A DNA stretch of 64,000 nt from Granulicella aggregans (GTDB taxonomy: Bacteria; Acidobacteriota; Terriglobia; Terriglobales; Acidobacteriaceae). Location of the stretch: assembly GCF_025685565.1 (NCBI RefSeq), contig NZ_JAGSYE010000001.1, positions 310,001 through 374,000 on the forward strand. The letters are read 5' to 3'. This document shows positions 7,550-16,887 of the stretch, one piece after another; position 1 is the first letter of the stretch, and every line of letters begins with the position of its first letter. The translations under genes and the position numbers were made by a program. The notes under the pieces are model-generated. The model ran no database searches, had not been told where the DNA came from, and saw only the letters and a program-made list of their open reading frames with translations.

Positions 7550-10504
7550 ATGTCGCATTACCGCAAGACCGCAATTGTCCGGCTGGTGTTGCCCAGCGGA
7601 GATTCGGGGCAGAGCCTGCCGCTGACCACTGACCGGGCGTATGGCGTGTTCGTGACGATCGAGGGCAAGGACTCACCGGCAGGCTACTTCCGTTCGCCGA
7701 TCAACGACGACCAGTGGCGGGAGTTCCGCAACAAGCTGAGCAGCTGCAACACGGTGCGGCCCAGCGTGAACGATCCGGCAGCGGATGACCTTGCGTTTCG
7801 CAATGCGATGTTCATCCAGGACCTGGGGACAGCGCTGTTCACGGCGCTCTCCGGGCTGAACAAAGAGATGGCCGCGTTTCTTGCCGCGGGCTCCGAGAGC
7901 GGCGCGGTGGCGCGGCGGCTGGTGATTCAAACCCAACGGACGGAACTTCACCTGCTGCCCTGGGGCGCGATTTGCGATGGTGATGGCAAGCTGCTGGCGT
8001 CGCACGACCTGTCGATCGTGCAGTCATGGGACGACTTCTCCGACTCGCAGACGATGACGAAGTCGCGGCTTACGCTGACCCGGGTCGAGGGGATCGGCAC
8101 GTCGGGCGCGACCGCCAACGCCTTGACGCAGCTTCTGACGCAATCGGGTGTCGTCGATATTTTGAACACGAAGTCAGGCGGGAGCGATACAGGCGATGGA
8201 GTTTCCACGACCGCGGGCCCGGATATTCTGCACGTCGAGGCCCACGGCGATGATGTGACCCACCAGGTAGGCGGAGTGAGCTCGACGCGCTTTGCGCAGC
8301 TGTATGGGCAGCCCCGGATGGCGATGCTGTGGAGCTGTTTTTCCGGAGCAGCGAACTCCTGGGGCGACTCTCCCGCGCTCTGGCTGCACCGCGACGGAGC
8401 GGCGATGGTGCTCTCGTTTCAAGCGGAGCTGCATGTGCTCGATGCGGCGAGCCTTACCCAGAGCTTCTACAGCGAGGTATTCGGCCCGGCGGCGAGCCGC
8501 GACCCCGAGACGGCACTGGTCCATGCGCGCTGCGCCAAGTTCAATGAGGGGTTTCAGAACGCCTGCTGGGCGTCCATGACGGTGTATCTGCGCAGCCCGC
8601 TCGACCTGAGCGCGCTGCCGTTGAATGGGCCACGGGTGCCGCAGTCGCAGTGGAGCTCTGCCCCGGCCCCGAGTTCGGAGGTAGGTCCTGCGCAGCCGGC
8701 AGCCGGCTCCATCTCCTATGGGCCACCACCTCCCATGACGGGCGGATACGGCGATTCGGCACCGCAGGCAGCAAGCTCGTACGGCTCGGCGCTGAACGCG
8801 GTCGCCTCCGCAAGCTCCGCTGCCGATGTTTCAGGAGACGATTCCGAGGAGACCAGCGATGACGCTGGTTCGCCGGACAGTGCAAGCTCTTCCAGCGATG
8901 ACTCCCCTCCCACGGATGGAGACGTCGCTTCTGCCTCAACACCGACAACGGGCGACGCGGACGCGGAGATTGACGAGTGGGCAGCCGTGGAGCACGAGGT
9001 CTGCAAGATGCAGCCGGGTTCCTGGAAGCTGACGGACGCGCCGGTGGCGCTGGCTGAGCCTAACGCAAAGCTCCCTATCGATGTCTTCGGAGGATGGCGC
9101 GGCAACGTGATCCGCCTGGATGGCGGAGAGAATCCCGTCACCCGCGATATTCTCTCCGAACTCGATCTGTTGAGGGCCGCTCCGCTGAACGCCAACGCGG
9201 CGGAGAAGCTGGTGTGGTTCTTCAAACGGATAAGCAACTTCGGTTCTCCGCTGATCGTCTGGACGAACTGCCAGCGACGGCACATGGAGTTCCTGAAGGT
9301 CGTGGTGCCAAGCCCTTCGCTGACCTTTTTGTTACTTCTGGGGCCGGCCCCGGAAGAGACGATTCCCGGACTGGTCGATGAAAACCGGCTGGACGAAGCG
9401 CGTGAACTGAGCGCGAAACTGCCTGCCGATACGCCGGGCGCGAAGGTCTCCGACGAGACTCTTTCCGCCGCCTACTATGCCGGGGTGCGCGGTGCCCAGC
9501 CTGGGATTGCGAAGGAGTACCTGCAGCGGATCGACAGCTTCCAGGAGTGGCTGCTGTTGATGGGAAACCTTTACAGTCGCGACGATTCCAACACTCTCAG
9601 CATCCCCGACCTGCTGGCAACCGGCAGCCGGTTTCTGACCGGCGACTGCGCGGAGACGCGGCGGGAGGAGTTCGAGCTGCTTCGCAAACCGGAGGACTTT
9701 TATCGACTGGCGATGAACCAGCCGGTGGCAGCCAGCTCGCCCAGAGAGGAAGCGCGGGCGAAGCATGAGCTTGGCTATCTTCTGCAGGAGCAGGGCCAGC
9801 CGAGCACGGCCGAGGCGTTTTACCGGCTGGCTCTTGCCAATCTGGAGTCCTGCGACGACTCGAGCGACGGCACCCGGCATGACTCGCGCTGGTACTTTGC
9901 GCTTTCGGCAGTGCTGCGCGACCTGGCCGATCTGCTCTCCGAGAGGAAGAGCCGGGTGAGGGATGCGACAGAGTTGATGAAGCGCGCGATGGCCATCCAG
10001 GCATTCCGCGGGATGCGGCTTCAGCTTGCGTACTCCGAGACGACCGCGGCGCGGATCTCGTTGACGGAGGGCGAACATACCAAGGCGATCGACCACGCGC
10101 TGCGGGCCGCGAACCGGATGGAAGAGTGTGTCAACTGGACCGGCTGGGGGAAGGCGCTGGGCATCCTCTTCGACTCGCTGGCTGAGACACGCGAGACGGC
10201 GCGGATGATCAGCCTGGCAAACATCGCAAACGAGAAGATCCGGGCGTCGAACCTGAGTACGGAGAACATCGCGAGGCTGGAGAGGACGTTCAAGTTCGCC
10301 AAGGCGAAGGCTCACTGGATCGCCGGTGAACTGACGGAGGCGCGCGACGAACTTGAGGACATTCATAGAGAGTCTGACCAGGACGAGAAAGGTGCGATGG
10401 ACCGCGAGATCGACCGCCTGCTGACCTTCTTACGCGTAACCCGGAAGACATCTGAACCACCGCCGGACCCGCAGCGTCCAGCGCATACGAGGAAGTCGCA
10501 TTGA
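7550..10504 (+). CDS. CHAT caspase-like protease fused to TPR array
   Basis: A 984-residue cytoplasmic protein. The N-terminal CHAT domain (about 1-350) has the clan CD pair: ILHVEAHGDD (His232) and MLWSCFSGA (Cys263), followed by DSPALWLHRDGAAMVLSF. Residues about 360-470 form a Ser/Ala/Pro-rich then acidic, probably disordered, linker. An unrecognised alpha/beta segment covers about 475-600. A helical TPR-like region runs from about 625 to 970. TPR-CHAT proteases are known effectors or activators in prokaryotic immunity (for example the type III-E CRISPR protease) and as gasdermin neighbours. It is divergent from the gasdermin gene and overlaps the next gene by 4 bases (TTGA), indicating coupled translation. 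The TPR and middle region are the likely sensor; what it senses is unknown. Confidence 0.85.
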   Translation: MSHYRKTAIVRLVLPSGDSGQSLPLTTDRAYGVFVTIEGKDSPAGYFRSPINDDQWREFRNKLSSCNTVRPSVNDPAADDLAFRNAMFIQDLGTALFTALSGLNKEMAAFLAAGSESGAVARRLVIQTQRTELHLLPWGAICDGDGKLLASHDLSIVQSWDDFSDSQTMTKSRLTLTRVEGIGTSGATANALTQLLTQSGVVDILNTKSGGSDTGDGVSTTAGPDILHVEAHGDDVTHQVGGVSSTRFAQLYGQPRMAMLWSCFSGAANSWGDSPALWLHRDGAAMVLSFQAELHVLDAASLTQSFYSEVFGPAASRDPETALVHARCAKFNEGFQNACWASMTVYLRSPLDLSALPLNGPRVPQSQWSSAPAPSSEVGPAQPAAGSISYGPPPPMTGGYGDSAPQAASSYGSALNAVASASSAADVSGDDSEETSDDAGSPDSASSSSDDSPPTDGDVASASTPTTGDADAEIDEWAAVEHEVCKMQPGSWKLTDAPVALAEPNAKLPIDVFGGWRGNVIRLDGGENPVTRDILSELDLLRAAPLNANAAEKLVWFFKRISNFGSPLIVWTNCQRRHMEFLKVVVPSPSLTFLLLLGPAPEETIPGLVDENRLDEARELSAKLPADTPGAKVSDETLSAAYYAGVRGAQPGIAKEYLQRIDSFQEWLLLMGNLYSRDDSNTLSIPDLLATGSRFLTGDCAETRREEFELLRKPEDFYRLAMNQPVAASSPREEARAKHELGYLLQEQGQPSTAEAFYRLALANLESCDDSSDGTRHDSRWYFALSAVLRDLADLLSERKSRVRDATELMKRAMAIQAFRGMRLQLAYSETTAARISLTEGEHTKAIDHALRAANRMEECVNWTGWGKALGILFDSLAETRETARMISLANIANEKIRASNLSTENIARLERTFKFAKAKAHWIAGELTEARDELEDIHRESDQDEKGAMDREIDRLLTFLRVTRKTSEPPPDPQRPAHTRKSH

Positions 10505-11121
10505 GTTCGCCGCTGGAGTACGGGATCTTCGAGCATGCTGTGCTGTTTACCGGGCATATGATCGACGCGCCGGTGCGGGAGACGGAGAGGTTTCCGGCAC
10601 GCGCCGAGGCGGCGGCGAGAGCTGCCCTTGAAGAATCGGTGGCTGCGCTGCTCACGAGGCAGGAAAAGGTAGTGGGGATTGCCGGAGGTGCGAGCGGCGG
10701 CGATATCCTCTTTCACGAGGTCTGCGGTGCCTTCGGATTCCCTACGCTGCTCCGGCTGGCGCTTCCGGTAGAAGAGTACATCGCGGCTTCGGTGGCTCCG
10801 GCGGGTAACGAATGGGTGAGGCGATTCCGCGCGTTGCTCACAAGGCTGGAGCCGGGGGCGATTGCGGTTCTCGACGACTCAGTCAAGCTGCCCGAGTCTC
10901 TGACCGGAGGGGCGAAGTTGAACATCTGGCAGAGGACAAACCTCTGGATGGTCGATGAAACGCTGCGGCTGGCTCCGCGACGGACGCTGCTTGCGCTCTG
11001 GGACGGCAAGGTGGGCGATGGGCCGGGAGGGACGGAGCACCTGGTGGAACTGGCACCGGGCTTTGGAATCGAGGTCGCGCCGATCATCTGGACGCGAACC
11101 TTCGTTCCGCCGATCGCTTGA
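10501..11121 (+). CDS. SLOG-like nucleotide-binding protein
   Basis: A 206-residue Rossmann-like protein beginning at TTG 10501, which overlaps the TGA of the CHAT-TPR gene. Visible motifs are LFTGHMID near the start, GIAGGASGGDILFHE (about 59-73, a glycine-rich nucleotide loop), LALPVEEYIAASV, and LWDGKVGDGPGGTEH (about 164-178). This order matches the SLOG superfamily (LOG/DprA-related), proposed in comparative genomics to sense or process nucleotide ligands in conflict systems. There is no membrane segment. Tight coupling to a TPR-CHAT protease suggests it supplies the signal-sensing step, or cleaves a nucleotide, for gasdermin activation. The family call is from motifs; the role is inferred. 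Confidence 0.65.
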   Translation: MSSPLEYGIFEHAVLFTGHMIDAPVRETERFPARAEAAARAALEESVAALLTRQEKVVGIAGGASGGDILFHEVCGAFGFPTLLRLALPVEEYIAASVAPAGNEWVRRFRALLTRLEPGAIAVLDDSVKLPESLTGGAKLNIWQRTNLWMVDETLRLAPRRTLLALWDGKVGDGPGGTEHLVELAPGFGIEVAPIIWTRTFVPPIA

Positions 11122-11217
11122 ACCGTCCCGCGGATGCCAAGTTTCACGCGAGATAGAACCGGGTTCTCTACAATGGGACGGCCAGCAACCACCACTTAGA
11201 TAGATGAGGTCACGCAA

Positions 11218-12066
11218 ATGCCCTGCCTTCCGCAAGAATTGAAAGATATTCCGCTCTTTTCCCTGCTCGATGAAGACGAACTTGCCATCCTTGCGGCGCA
11301 GGTCGAGGTGAAGAAGTTTGCGGCCCGGCAGCGCATCTACAAGATCGGCGATATCGGCAAGAACGCTTTTGTGGTGATGTCAGGGAACGTCCACGTGAGT
11401 ACGGTCGACAGCGACCACCAGGAAGTTCTACTGCACCAGGTTGGACATGGTGAGTTCTTCGGGTTTGCGTCGATGCTTGAGGAGACGCCGCACCAAACGA
11501 ATGCCATGGCGATGACCGAAGTCGAGTGCGTCGAGATCGATCGCAACGACATCTCAGTGCTGCTGCAGAAGAAGCCGATGGCGGGGATGGACCTGCTTAC
11601 CGTGATCGGACGGCAGTTCCACGCGACCCAGGAGCTGGTGCGACTGCGCGCGAGCCGGAATGCGAACGAGTTGATCGACGAGGAGGAGACCTTCGGCGAG
11701 CGGATCGCGGACAAGGTGGCGCAGTTCGGCGGATCGTGGACCTTCATCATCACCTTCGGCGTCGTCCTGAGCGCCTACACAGCGATCAATGTGTACCTCA
11801 GGGGCAAGGCGTGGGACCCGTATCCGTTCATCCTGCTGAACCTCTTCCTGTCGATGCTCGCCGCGATCCAGGCTCCAGTGATCATGATGAGCCAAAACCG
11901 GCAGGACTCTAAGGACCGTGTTCGCAGCGAGCTGGATTACGAGGTGAACCTGCGGGCGGAGACGGAGATCCAGGCGGTGTCGAGCCGGCTGCACCTGCTG
12001 ACGGATAAGATCGGCGACCTCGATGATCTTATCCGCTCCGTCAAGAAGGAAGGCGAGCAGAAGTAG
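11218..12066 (+). CDS. Cyclic-nucleotide-binding domain / DUF1003 membrane protein
   Basis: A 282-residue protein. An N-terminal cNMP-binding (Crp-like) beta-roll covers about 10-130, with IGDIGKNAFVVMSGNVHV and GHGEFFGFASMLEE, which is the ligand-pocket region. A DUF1003 segment follows (about 150-282) with two membrane helices (WTFIITFGVVLSAYTAI and FILLNLFLSMLAAIQAPVIM) and the typical QNRQDSKDRVRSELDYEVN motif. GAGG lies eight bases before ATG. It stands 96 bases after the SLOG-like gene and ends 2 bases from the convergent efflux operon. DUF1003 proteins are widespread in Acidobacteriota, so membership of the gasdermin module is uncertain, though a membrane protein with a nucleotide pocket is suggestive there. 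Confidence 0.88.
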   Translation: MPCLPQELKDIPLFSLLDEDELAILAAQVEVKKFAARQRIYKIGDIGKNAFVVMSGNVHVSTVDSDHQEVLLHQVGHGEFFGFASMLEETPHQTNAMAMTEVECVEIDRNDISVLLQKKPMAGMDLLTVIGRQFHATQELVRLRASRNANELIDEEETFGERIADKVAQFGGSWTFIITFGVVLSAYTAINVYLRGKAWDPYPFILLNLFLSMLAAIQAPVIMMSQNRQDSKDRVRSELDYEVNLRAETEIQAVSSRLHLLTDKIGDLDDLIRSVKKEGEQK

Positions 12067-12068
12067 CG

Positions 12069-13763
12069 CTACTGCTGAATCGTCGTGTCGGGCTTGGTGA
12101 GTTTCTGGCTTACCTGCGCGGGGGTTGGGAGCTGAGTGCGGTCCCACCCTCCGCCAAGGGCCTGGATGAGGTTGACCGAGTAAGTCATCTGCTGGATCTG
12201 CAACTGGGTCACGGTCTGCTGATCGGTGAGCAGGGTGGTCTGTGCGATGACCACGTTCGAGTAGGGATCGAGGCCGAGTTTGTAGCGGTCAAGCGCGAGC
12301 TGGACGTACTGCTCGGCCGTGACCTGCGCCTGCATCTGCTGGGCGATCTGGTTCGAGCCGATGCGCAGGTTCGAGAGCGCATCTTCGACCTGCTGGAAGG
12401 CTGTGAGCACGGTCTGGCGATAGGTCGCGACGTTCGCGTTATAGGTGCCGATGTACTGGTTGACCGTGGCGCGGCGGAGGCCGCCGTCGTAGATCGTCTC
12501 GGAGACGCTAGGCCCGATGGACCAGAAGCGGCTGGAGATGTCGAAGAGATGCTTGAAGCTGGAGCTCTCAAAGCCGCCGGTCGCGCTGAGAGTGAGCGAG
12601 GGATAGTAGGCCGCGGTGGCGACGCCGATCTGCGCGTTCGACGAGGCCATGGTGCGCTCGGCGGCGGCGATGTCCGGGCGGCGTTCCAGCAACTGCGACG
12701 GCACGCCGACGGGGACGGCTGGCGGGGGCACGATGGAGGGCTTGACTGGGATGGTGAAGCTCGACGGATTCGCGCCGATCAGGACTGCGATGGCGTGTTC
12801 GTACTGGGCTCGGGCTGTGCCGATGCCGATGGCCGTGGCTTGCGCGTTCTGGAGCGTGTTCTGTGCTTCGACGACGGAGATCTGGTTGTCGACTCCGGTC
12901 TCGGCGCGGCTTTGCGCGATGTCAAGCGCGTTCTGGTCGGCGGCGACGGTGTCGGCATAGAGCTTCGCCAGGGCGTCCTGCCCGCGTAGTTCGAAGAAAT
13001 ATTGGGCAAGCGATGCCTGCTCAGTGAGACGTTCGTTTTCGAGGTCAGCGGCGGAGACCTGGGCGCTGTACTGGTCGCTGCGGATCTGGTTACGGATCTT
13101 GCCCCAGAGATCAGGCTCCCAGGTGAGAGAGAGAGGCAGACTGCCGAGAGAACTCTCGCGTCCGGTCGTGGTGGTGACGGTTGAGCCGGTGGTTCCTGTT
13201 CCCGTGCCAGTGCTTGTCCCGGTGCCCGCTCCTGTTCCGGTTGTAGTGGAGGAGTTCGTCAAGTTCGAGGATGACCGGGTGCGGGTATAGGCGGGCGCGG
13301 TGCCCAGTGTGGGGTAGAGTTGCGAACGCGCCTCCGCGATGAGGGCGCGGGCGACCATGAAGTTTTCGAAGTACTGCTTGATGTTCTGGTTGTCGATGTT
13401 AAGGCGGTCTTCGAGCGCGTTCAACTCGGGATCGTTGTAGATCTCCCACCACTTGCCGCGAAGCATCGCGTCCTGCGGTTCAGCGACCTTCCAAGTATCG
13501 TAGGCGGGCGCGGGAACGACCTGCGGGTTGGTGGAGTTGATGTCGGCCTTGATGACGGCAGGAGCGGGATTGGTTGCGCCCGGAAGCTCGCGATAAGCGG
13601 GTGGTGCGGTCTGCGCAGCGGTGGGCGGAACGTTGTACTTAGGCCCGACACGGCAGCCGGAGATCAAACAAAGCAGAGCGACGGAGAATACGGTTGCGGC
13701 GGGACGAAGAGAGAGGGTCATATTTGCATTCGATTCGTGGAAGTTATTCTGCATGGTTCGCAA
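12069..13763 (-). CDS. RND efflux outer-membrane lipoprotein (NodT/OprM family)
   Basis: The outer-membrane channel of the tripartite pump, 564 residues. A signal peptide ends in the lipobox LISGC (Cys36), so it is lipid-anchored. Two OEP repeats form the body, with ERRPDIAAAE and YDLGLRR-like channel motifs (SETIYDGGLRRATV). TTG 13763 has a perfect AGGAGG five bases upstream and overlaps the permease gene; ATG 13754 or 13721 are alternatives. Residues about 165-205 are an unusual Thr/Gly/Ser-rich insert (GTGAGTGTSTGTGTGTTG). It is the last gene of the operon. Confidence 0.93.
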   Translation of the reverse strand: MRTMQNNFHESNANMTLSLRPAATVFSVALLCLISGCRVGPKYNVPPTAAQTAPPAYRELPGATNPAPAVIKADINSTNPQVVPAPAYDTWKVAEPQDAMLRGKWWEIYNDPELNALEDRLNIDNQNIKQYFENFMVARALIAEARSQLYPTLGTAPAYTRTRSSSNLTNSSTTTGTGAGTGTSTGTGTGTTGSTVTTTTGRESSLGSLPLSLTWEPDLWGKIRNQIRSDQYSAQVSAADLENERLTEQASLAQYFFELRGQDALAKLYADTVAADQNALDIAQSRAETGVDNQISVVEAQNTLQNAQATAIGIGTARAQYEHAIAVLIGANPSSFTIPVKPSIVPPPAVPVGVPSQLLERRPDIAAAERTMASSNAQIGVATAAYYPSLTLSATGGFESSSFKHLFDISSRFWSIGPSVSETIYDGGLRRATVNQYIGTYNANVATYRQTVLTAFQQVEDALSNLRIGSNQIAQQMQAQVTAEQYVQLALDRYKLGLDPYSNVVIAQTTLLTDQQTVTQLQIQQMTYSVNLIQALGGGWDRTQLPTPAQVSQKLTKPDTTIQQ

Positions 13764-16700
13764 GCTGACCTCCTGCGAGGGATGTGTCCTTGCGGTGGAA
13801 GCGCTTTCCTACCCAGAGGCGAAGGCGATCGAGTTCCAGATAGATAACAGGCGTGGTGTAGAGCGTGAGCAACTGGCTGACGATCAATCCTCCGACGATG
13901 GTGATGCCGAGCGGGCGGCGCAGCTCCGAGCCGGTGCCGGTGCCGAAGGCCAATGGAAGAGCGCCGAAGAGCGCGGCCATCGTGGTCATCAGAATGGGGC
14001 GGAAGCGCAGCATGCAGGCCTGGAAGATCGAGTCTTCCGTGCTAAGACCGTCGCGTTCGGCCTGCAGCGCGAAGTCGATCATCATGATGGCGTTCTTCTT
14101 CACGATGCCGATGAGGAGAACGATGCCGATGATGGAGATGACGTTGAGGTCGATCTTAAAGATCAGAAGTGCCAGCATCGCGCCGACGCTGGCCGAGGGG
14201 ATCGTCGAGATGATGGTGATGGGATGCACGAGGCTCTCGTAGAGAATGCCAAGCACGATAAAAACCGCCAGCAGAGCGGTGACGATCAGAATTCCTTCGG
14301 TACTGAGGGACTGCTGGTAGGCGAGGGCCGTACCCGCGAAGACGCCATGGACGCTGGTCGGTGTACCAATCTTTATCTTCATCTCGGCGATCTCTTCGGT
14401 GGCCTGCGACAGGGAGACGCCTGGATTGAGGTTAAACGACACCGTCACTGAGGGGAAGAGGCCGGTGTGGTTGATACTGAGCGGCGTGGTGCCAGACTTC
14501 GACTTTGCTAGAGAGTAGAGCGGCGTGTTTCCTGTCGCAGTCTTGCTGGAGCTGGTACCACCATGAAAGTAAATGTTCTTGAGACCCTCGGGGCTCTCCA
14601 GGTACTCAGGCGCGACTTCCATGACGACGTAATACTGATTGAGCTGAGTGTAGATGAGCGAGACCTCAGACTGGCCGAAGGCAGAGTAGAGGCCGGAGTC
14701 GAGCGACTGCGCGGTCAGGCCGAGACGGGCCGCTGTGGAGCGGTCATAGGTGACGAGCTCCTGCAGACCGCCATTCTGCTGGTCGGAGTTGATGTCCGCG
14801 AAGCCGGGGAGCTTCTTCATCTCGGCCTGGATCTTCGGGGCCCAGACATTAAGATCGGAGACGTTCTCCGCCTGAATGGTGTACTGGTACTGGGCGTTTC
14901 CGCTACGACCACCGATGCGGATATCCTGGCCAGCCTGCATGAACGAAGACGCGACGGGGAGTCGATTGAGGTTAGGACGGATCCGGCCAATGACCTCGGA
15001 GGACGTGATCTGACGCGTGCCCGGGCCCTTTCCGATGGGCTTGAGCGACGCGAAGATAAAGCCGGTATTGGTAGGGCCGCCACCACCCGTGAAGCCGATG
15101 GCGTGTTTCACAGCGGGATCTTTGCGAATCGTATCGATGATTTGAAGAAGGGAGTCGCGCGTGGCGGGAAATGAGGAGTCCTGCGGGCCCTGGATACCGC
15201 CGAAGATGAGGCCGTTATCCTGCTGCGGAAAGAAGCCGGTTGGCGACTTCTTTACGAGGACGACGTTGAATGCGACCGTGAGCATCCACACCGTGAGAAT
15301 GAGGATTGGGTTCTCAAGGACCCAATGCAGGCTGCGGCGATAGATGGAGAGTATCCAGTCGAAGAACCCCTCGCTGAGCCTGTAGAGGCGGCCGTGCGAG
15401 ACGTGCTTCTCGTCTTTGAGCAGGTACGCGCACATCATCGGTGTAGTGGTGAGCGAGATGACCATCGAGACGAGGATGGCGGTCGATAGCGTGACTGCGA
15501 ACTCGCGGAAGAGGCGTCCGACGATGCCGCCCATCAGCAGCAGAGGGATGAAGACAGCGATGAGCGAGATGCTGATGGAGAGGACGGTGAAGCCGATCTC
15601 CTGCGCGCCCTTCAAGGTGGCCTGCATGGGCGACATGCCGTCTTCGAGGTGTCGGGTGATGTTCTCCATGACGACAATGGCGTCATCGACCACAAAGCCG
15701 GTGGAGATGGTGAGGGCCATCAGCGAGAGATTGTCGAGCGAGAAGCCGAGCAGGTACATCACCGCGAAGGTGCCGATGAGCGAGACCGGGACGGCTACAG
15801 CGGGAATCAATGTAGCGCGACCGTTGCGAAGGAACAGGAACACCACGAGGATGACCAGCAGGATCGAGATGACGAGGGTCTTTTCAACGTCGAAGACCGA
15901 CGCCCTGATGGTGGTGGTGCGGTCCATCATGACATCCATCTCAATGCCATTGGGGATGGAGGCCTTGAGCGCGGGAAGAGCGGCGTAGATGCGCTCAACG
16001 GTGTCGATGATGTTTGCGCCGGGCTGGCGCAGGATGGGCATCACCACAGCGCGCTTGCCATCGAAGTATCCGGCGGTGCGGGTGTTCTGGACAGAGTCGA
16101 TGACGTCGGCGACATCTTCAAGACGGATGGCAGCGCCGTTGCTATAGCCGACGACGATCGGCTTATATTCTTCAGCATGCGAGATCTGGTCGTTGGCGAG
16201 GATGTCCATCGTCGTCTGGCCATCGGTGATCTGGCCCTTGGCGAGGTTGGAGTTTTGGAGACTGAGGACGGACTGGATGTTCGACAGTGCCAGACCATAG
16301 CTCGCGAGCTTGTTGGGATTGACCTCGACGCGGACGGAGGGCAGCGTTCCGCCGCCGGCGCTGACCTGGCCCACACCCTGGATCTGCGAGAGCTTCTGCA
16401 CGATGACCGTCGACGCTTCGTCGTAGACCTTGTCCGGACCGTACTTGTCGGAGGTCAACGCGAGGATCATGATGGGCGAATCGGCGGGATTGACCTTGCG
16501 ATAGGTGGGGTTGCCGGGAAGGTTAGCCGGCAGATAGGCGCGCGCCGCGCTGATGGCAGCTTCAACGTCACGGGCTGCGCCGTCGATGTCGCGCGAGAGG
16601 TCGAACTGGATGGTGATGTTTGTAGATCCGAGACCGCTCGAGGAGGTCATCTCGGTGACGCCGGCGATATGTCCGAGCTGGCGTTCGAGCGGCGTGGCGA

Positions 16701-16887
16701 CCGAGGACGCCATGATCTCCGCGCTGGCTCCGGGCAGGCCGGCGTTCACGTTGATGGTTGGAAAGTCGACCTGCGGCAGCGGAGCGACCGGGAGGAAGTT
16801 GAAGGCAATCGCCCCGGCGATGGCTACTGCGATCGTAAGCAGCGTGGTCGCTACCGGCCGACGGACGAAGGGCTCGGAGATATTCAT
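13744..16887 (-). CDS. RND multidrug efflux permease, MdtC-like
   Basis: An inner-membrane proton-driven drug transporter of 1047 residues, normal for HAE-1 RND pumps. It opens MNISEPFVRRPVATTLLTIA. It contains the TM4 proton-relay motif GFVVDDAIVVMENI with paired Asp, and the C-terminal half repeats the RND fold (IGIVLLIGIVKKNAIMMIDF). The start ATG overlaps the stop of the upstream permease in an ATGA, and its own end overlaps the outer-membrane gene start. Two different permeases in one operon indicate an MdtBC-type heterotrimer; the shorter one, without the insert, corresponds best to MdtC. Confidence 0.94.
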   Translation of the reverse strand: MNISEPFVRRPVATTLLTIAVAIAGAIAFNFLPVAPLPQVDFPTINVNAGLPGASAEIMASSVATPLERQLGHIAGVTEMTSSSGLGSTNITIQFDLSRDIDGAARDVEAAISAARAYLPANLPGNPTYRKVNPADSPIMILALTSDKYGPDKVYDEASTVIVQKLSQIQGVGQVSAGGGTLPSVRVEVNPNKLASYGLALSNIQSVLSLQNSNLAKGQITDGQTTMDILANDQISHAEEYKPIVVGYSNGAAIRLEDVADVIDSVQNTRTAGYFDGKRAVVMPILRQPGANIIDTVERIYAALPALKASIPNGIEMDVMMDRTTTIRASVFDVEKTLVISILLVILVVFLFLRNGRATLIPAVAVPVSLIGTFAVMYLLGFSLDNLSLMALTISTGFVVDDAIVVMENITRHLEDGMSPMQATLKGAQEIGFTVLSISISLIAVFIPLLLMGGIVGRLFREFAVTLSTAILVSMVISLTTTPMMCAYLLKDEKHVSHGRLYRLSEGFFDWILSIYRRSLHWVLENPILILTVWMLTVAFNVVLVKKSPTGFFPQQDNGLIFGGIQGPQDSSFPATRDSLLQIIDTIRKDPAVKHAIGFTGGGGPTNTGFIFASLKPIGKGPGTRQITSSEVIGRIRPNLNRLPVASSFMQAGQDIRIGGRSGNAQYQYTIQAENVSDLNVWAPKIQAEMKKLPGFADINSDQQNGGLQELVTYDRSTAARLGLTAQSLDSGLYSAFGQSEVSLIYTQLNQYYVVMEVAPEYLESPEGLKNIYFHGGTSSSKTATGNTPLYSLAKSKSGTTPLSINHTGLFPSVTVSFNLNPGVSLSQATEEIAEMKIKIGTPTSVHGVFAGTALAYQQSLSTEGILIVTALLAVFIVLGILYESLVHPITIISTIPSASVGAMLALLIFKIDLNVISIIGIVLLIGIVKKNAIMMIDFALQAERDGLSTEDSIFQACMLRFRPILMTTMAALFGALPLAFGTGTGSELRRPLGITIVGGLIVSQLLTLYTTPVIYLELDRLRLWVGKRFHRKDTSLAGGQLANHAE

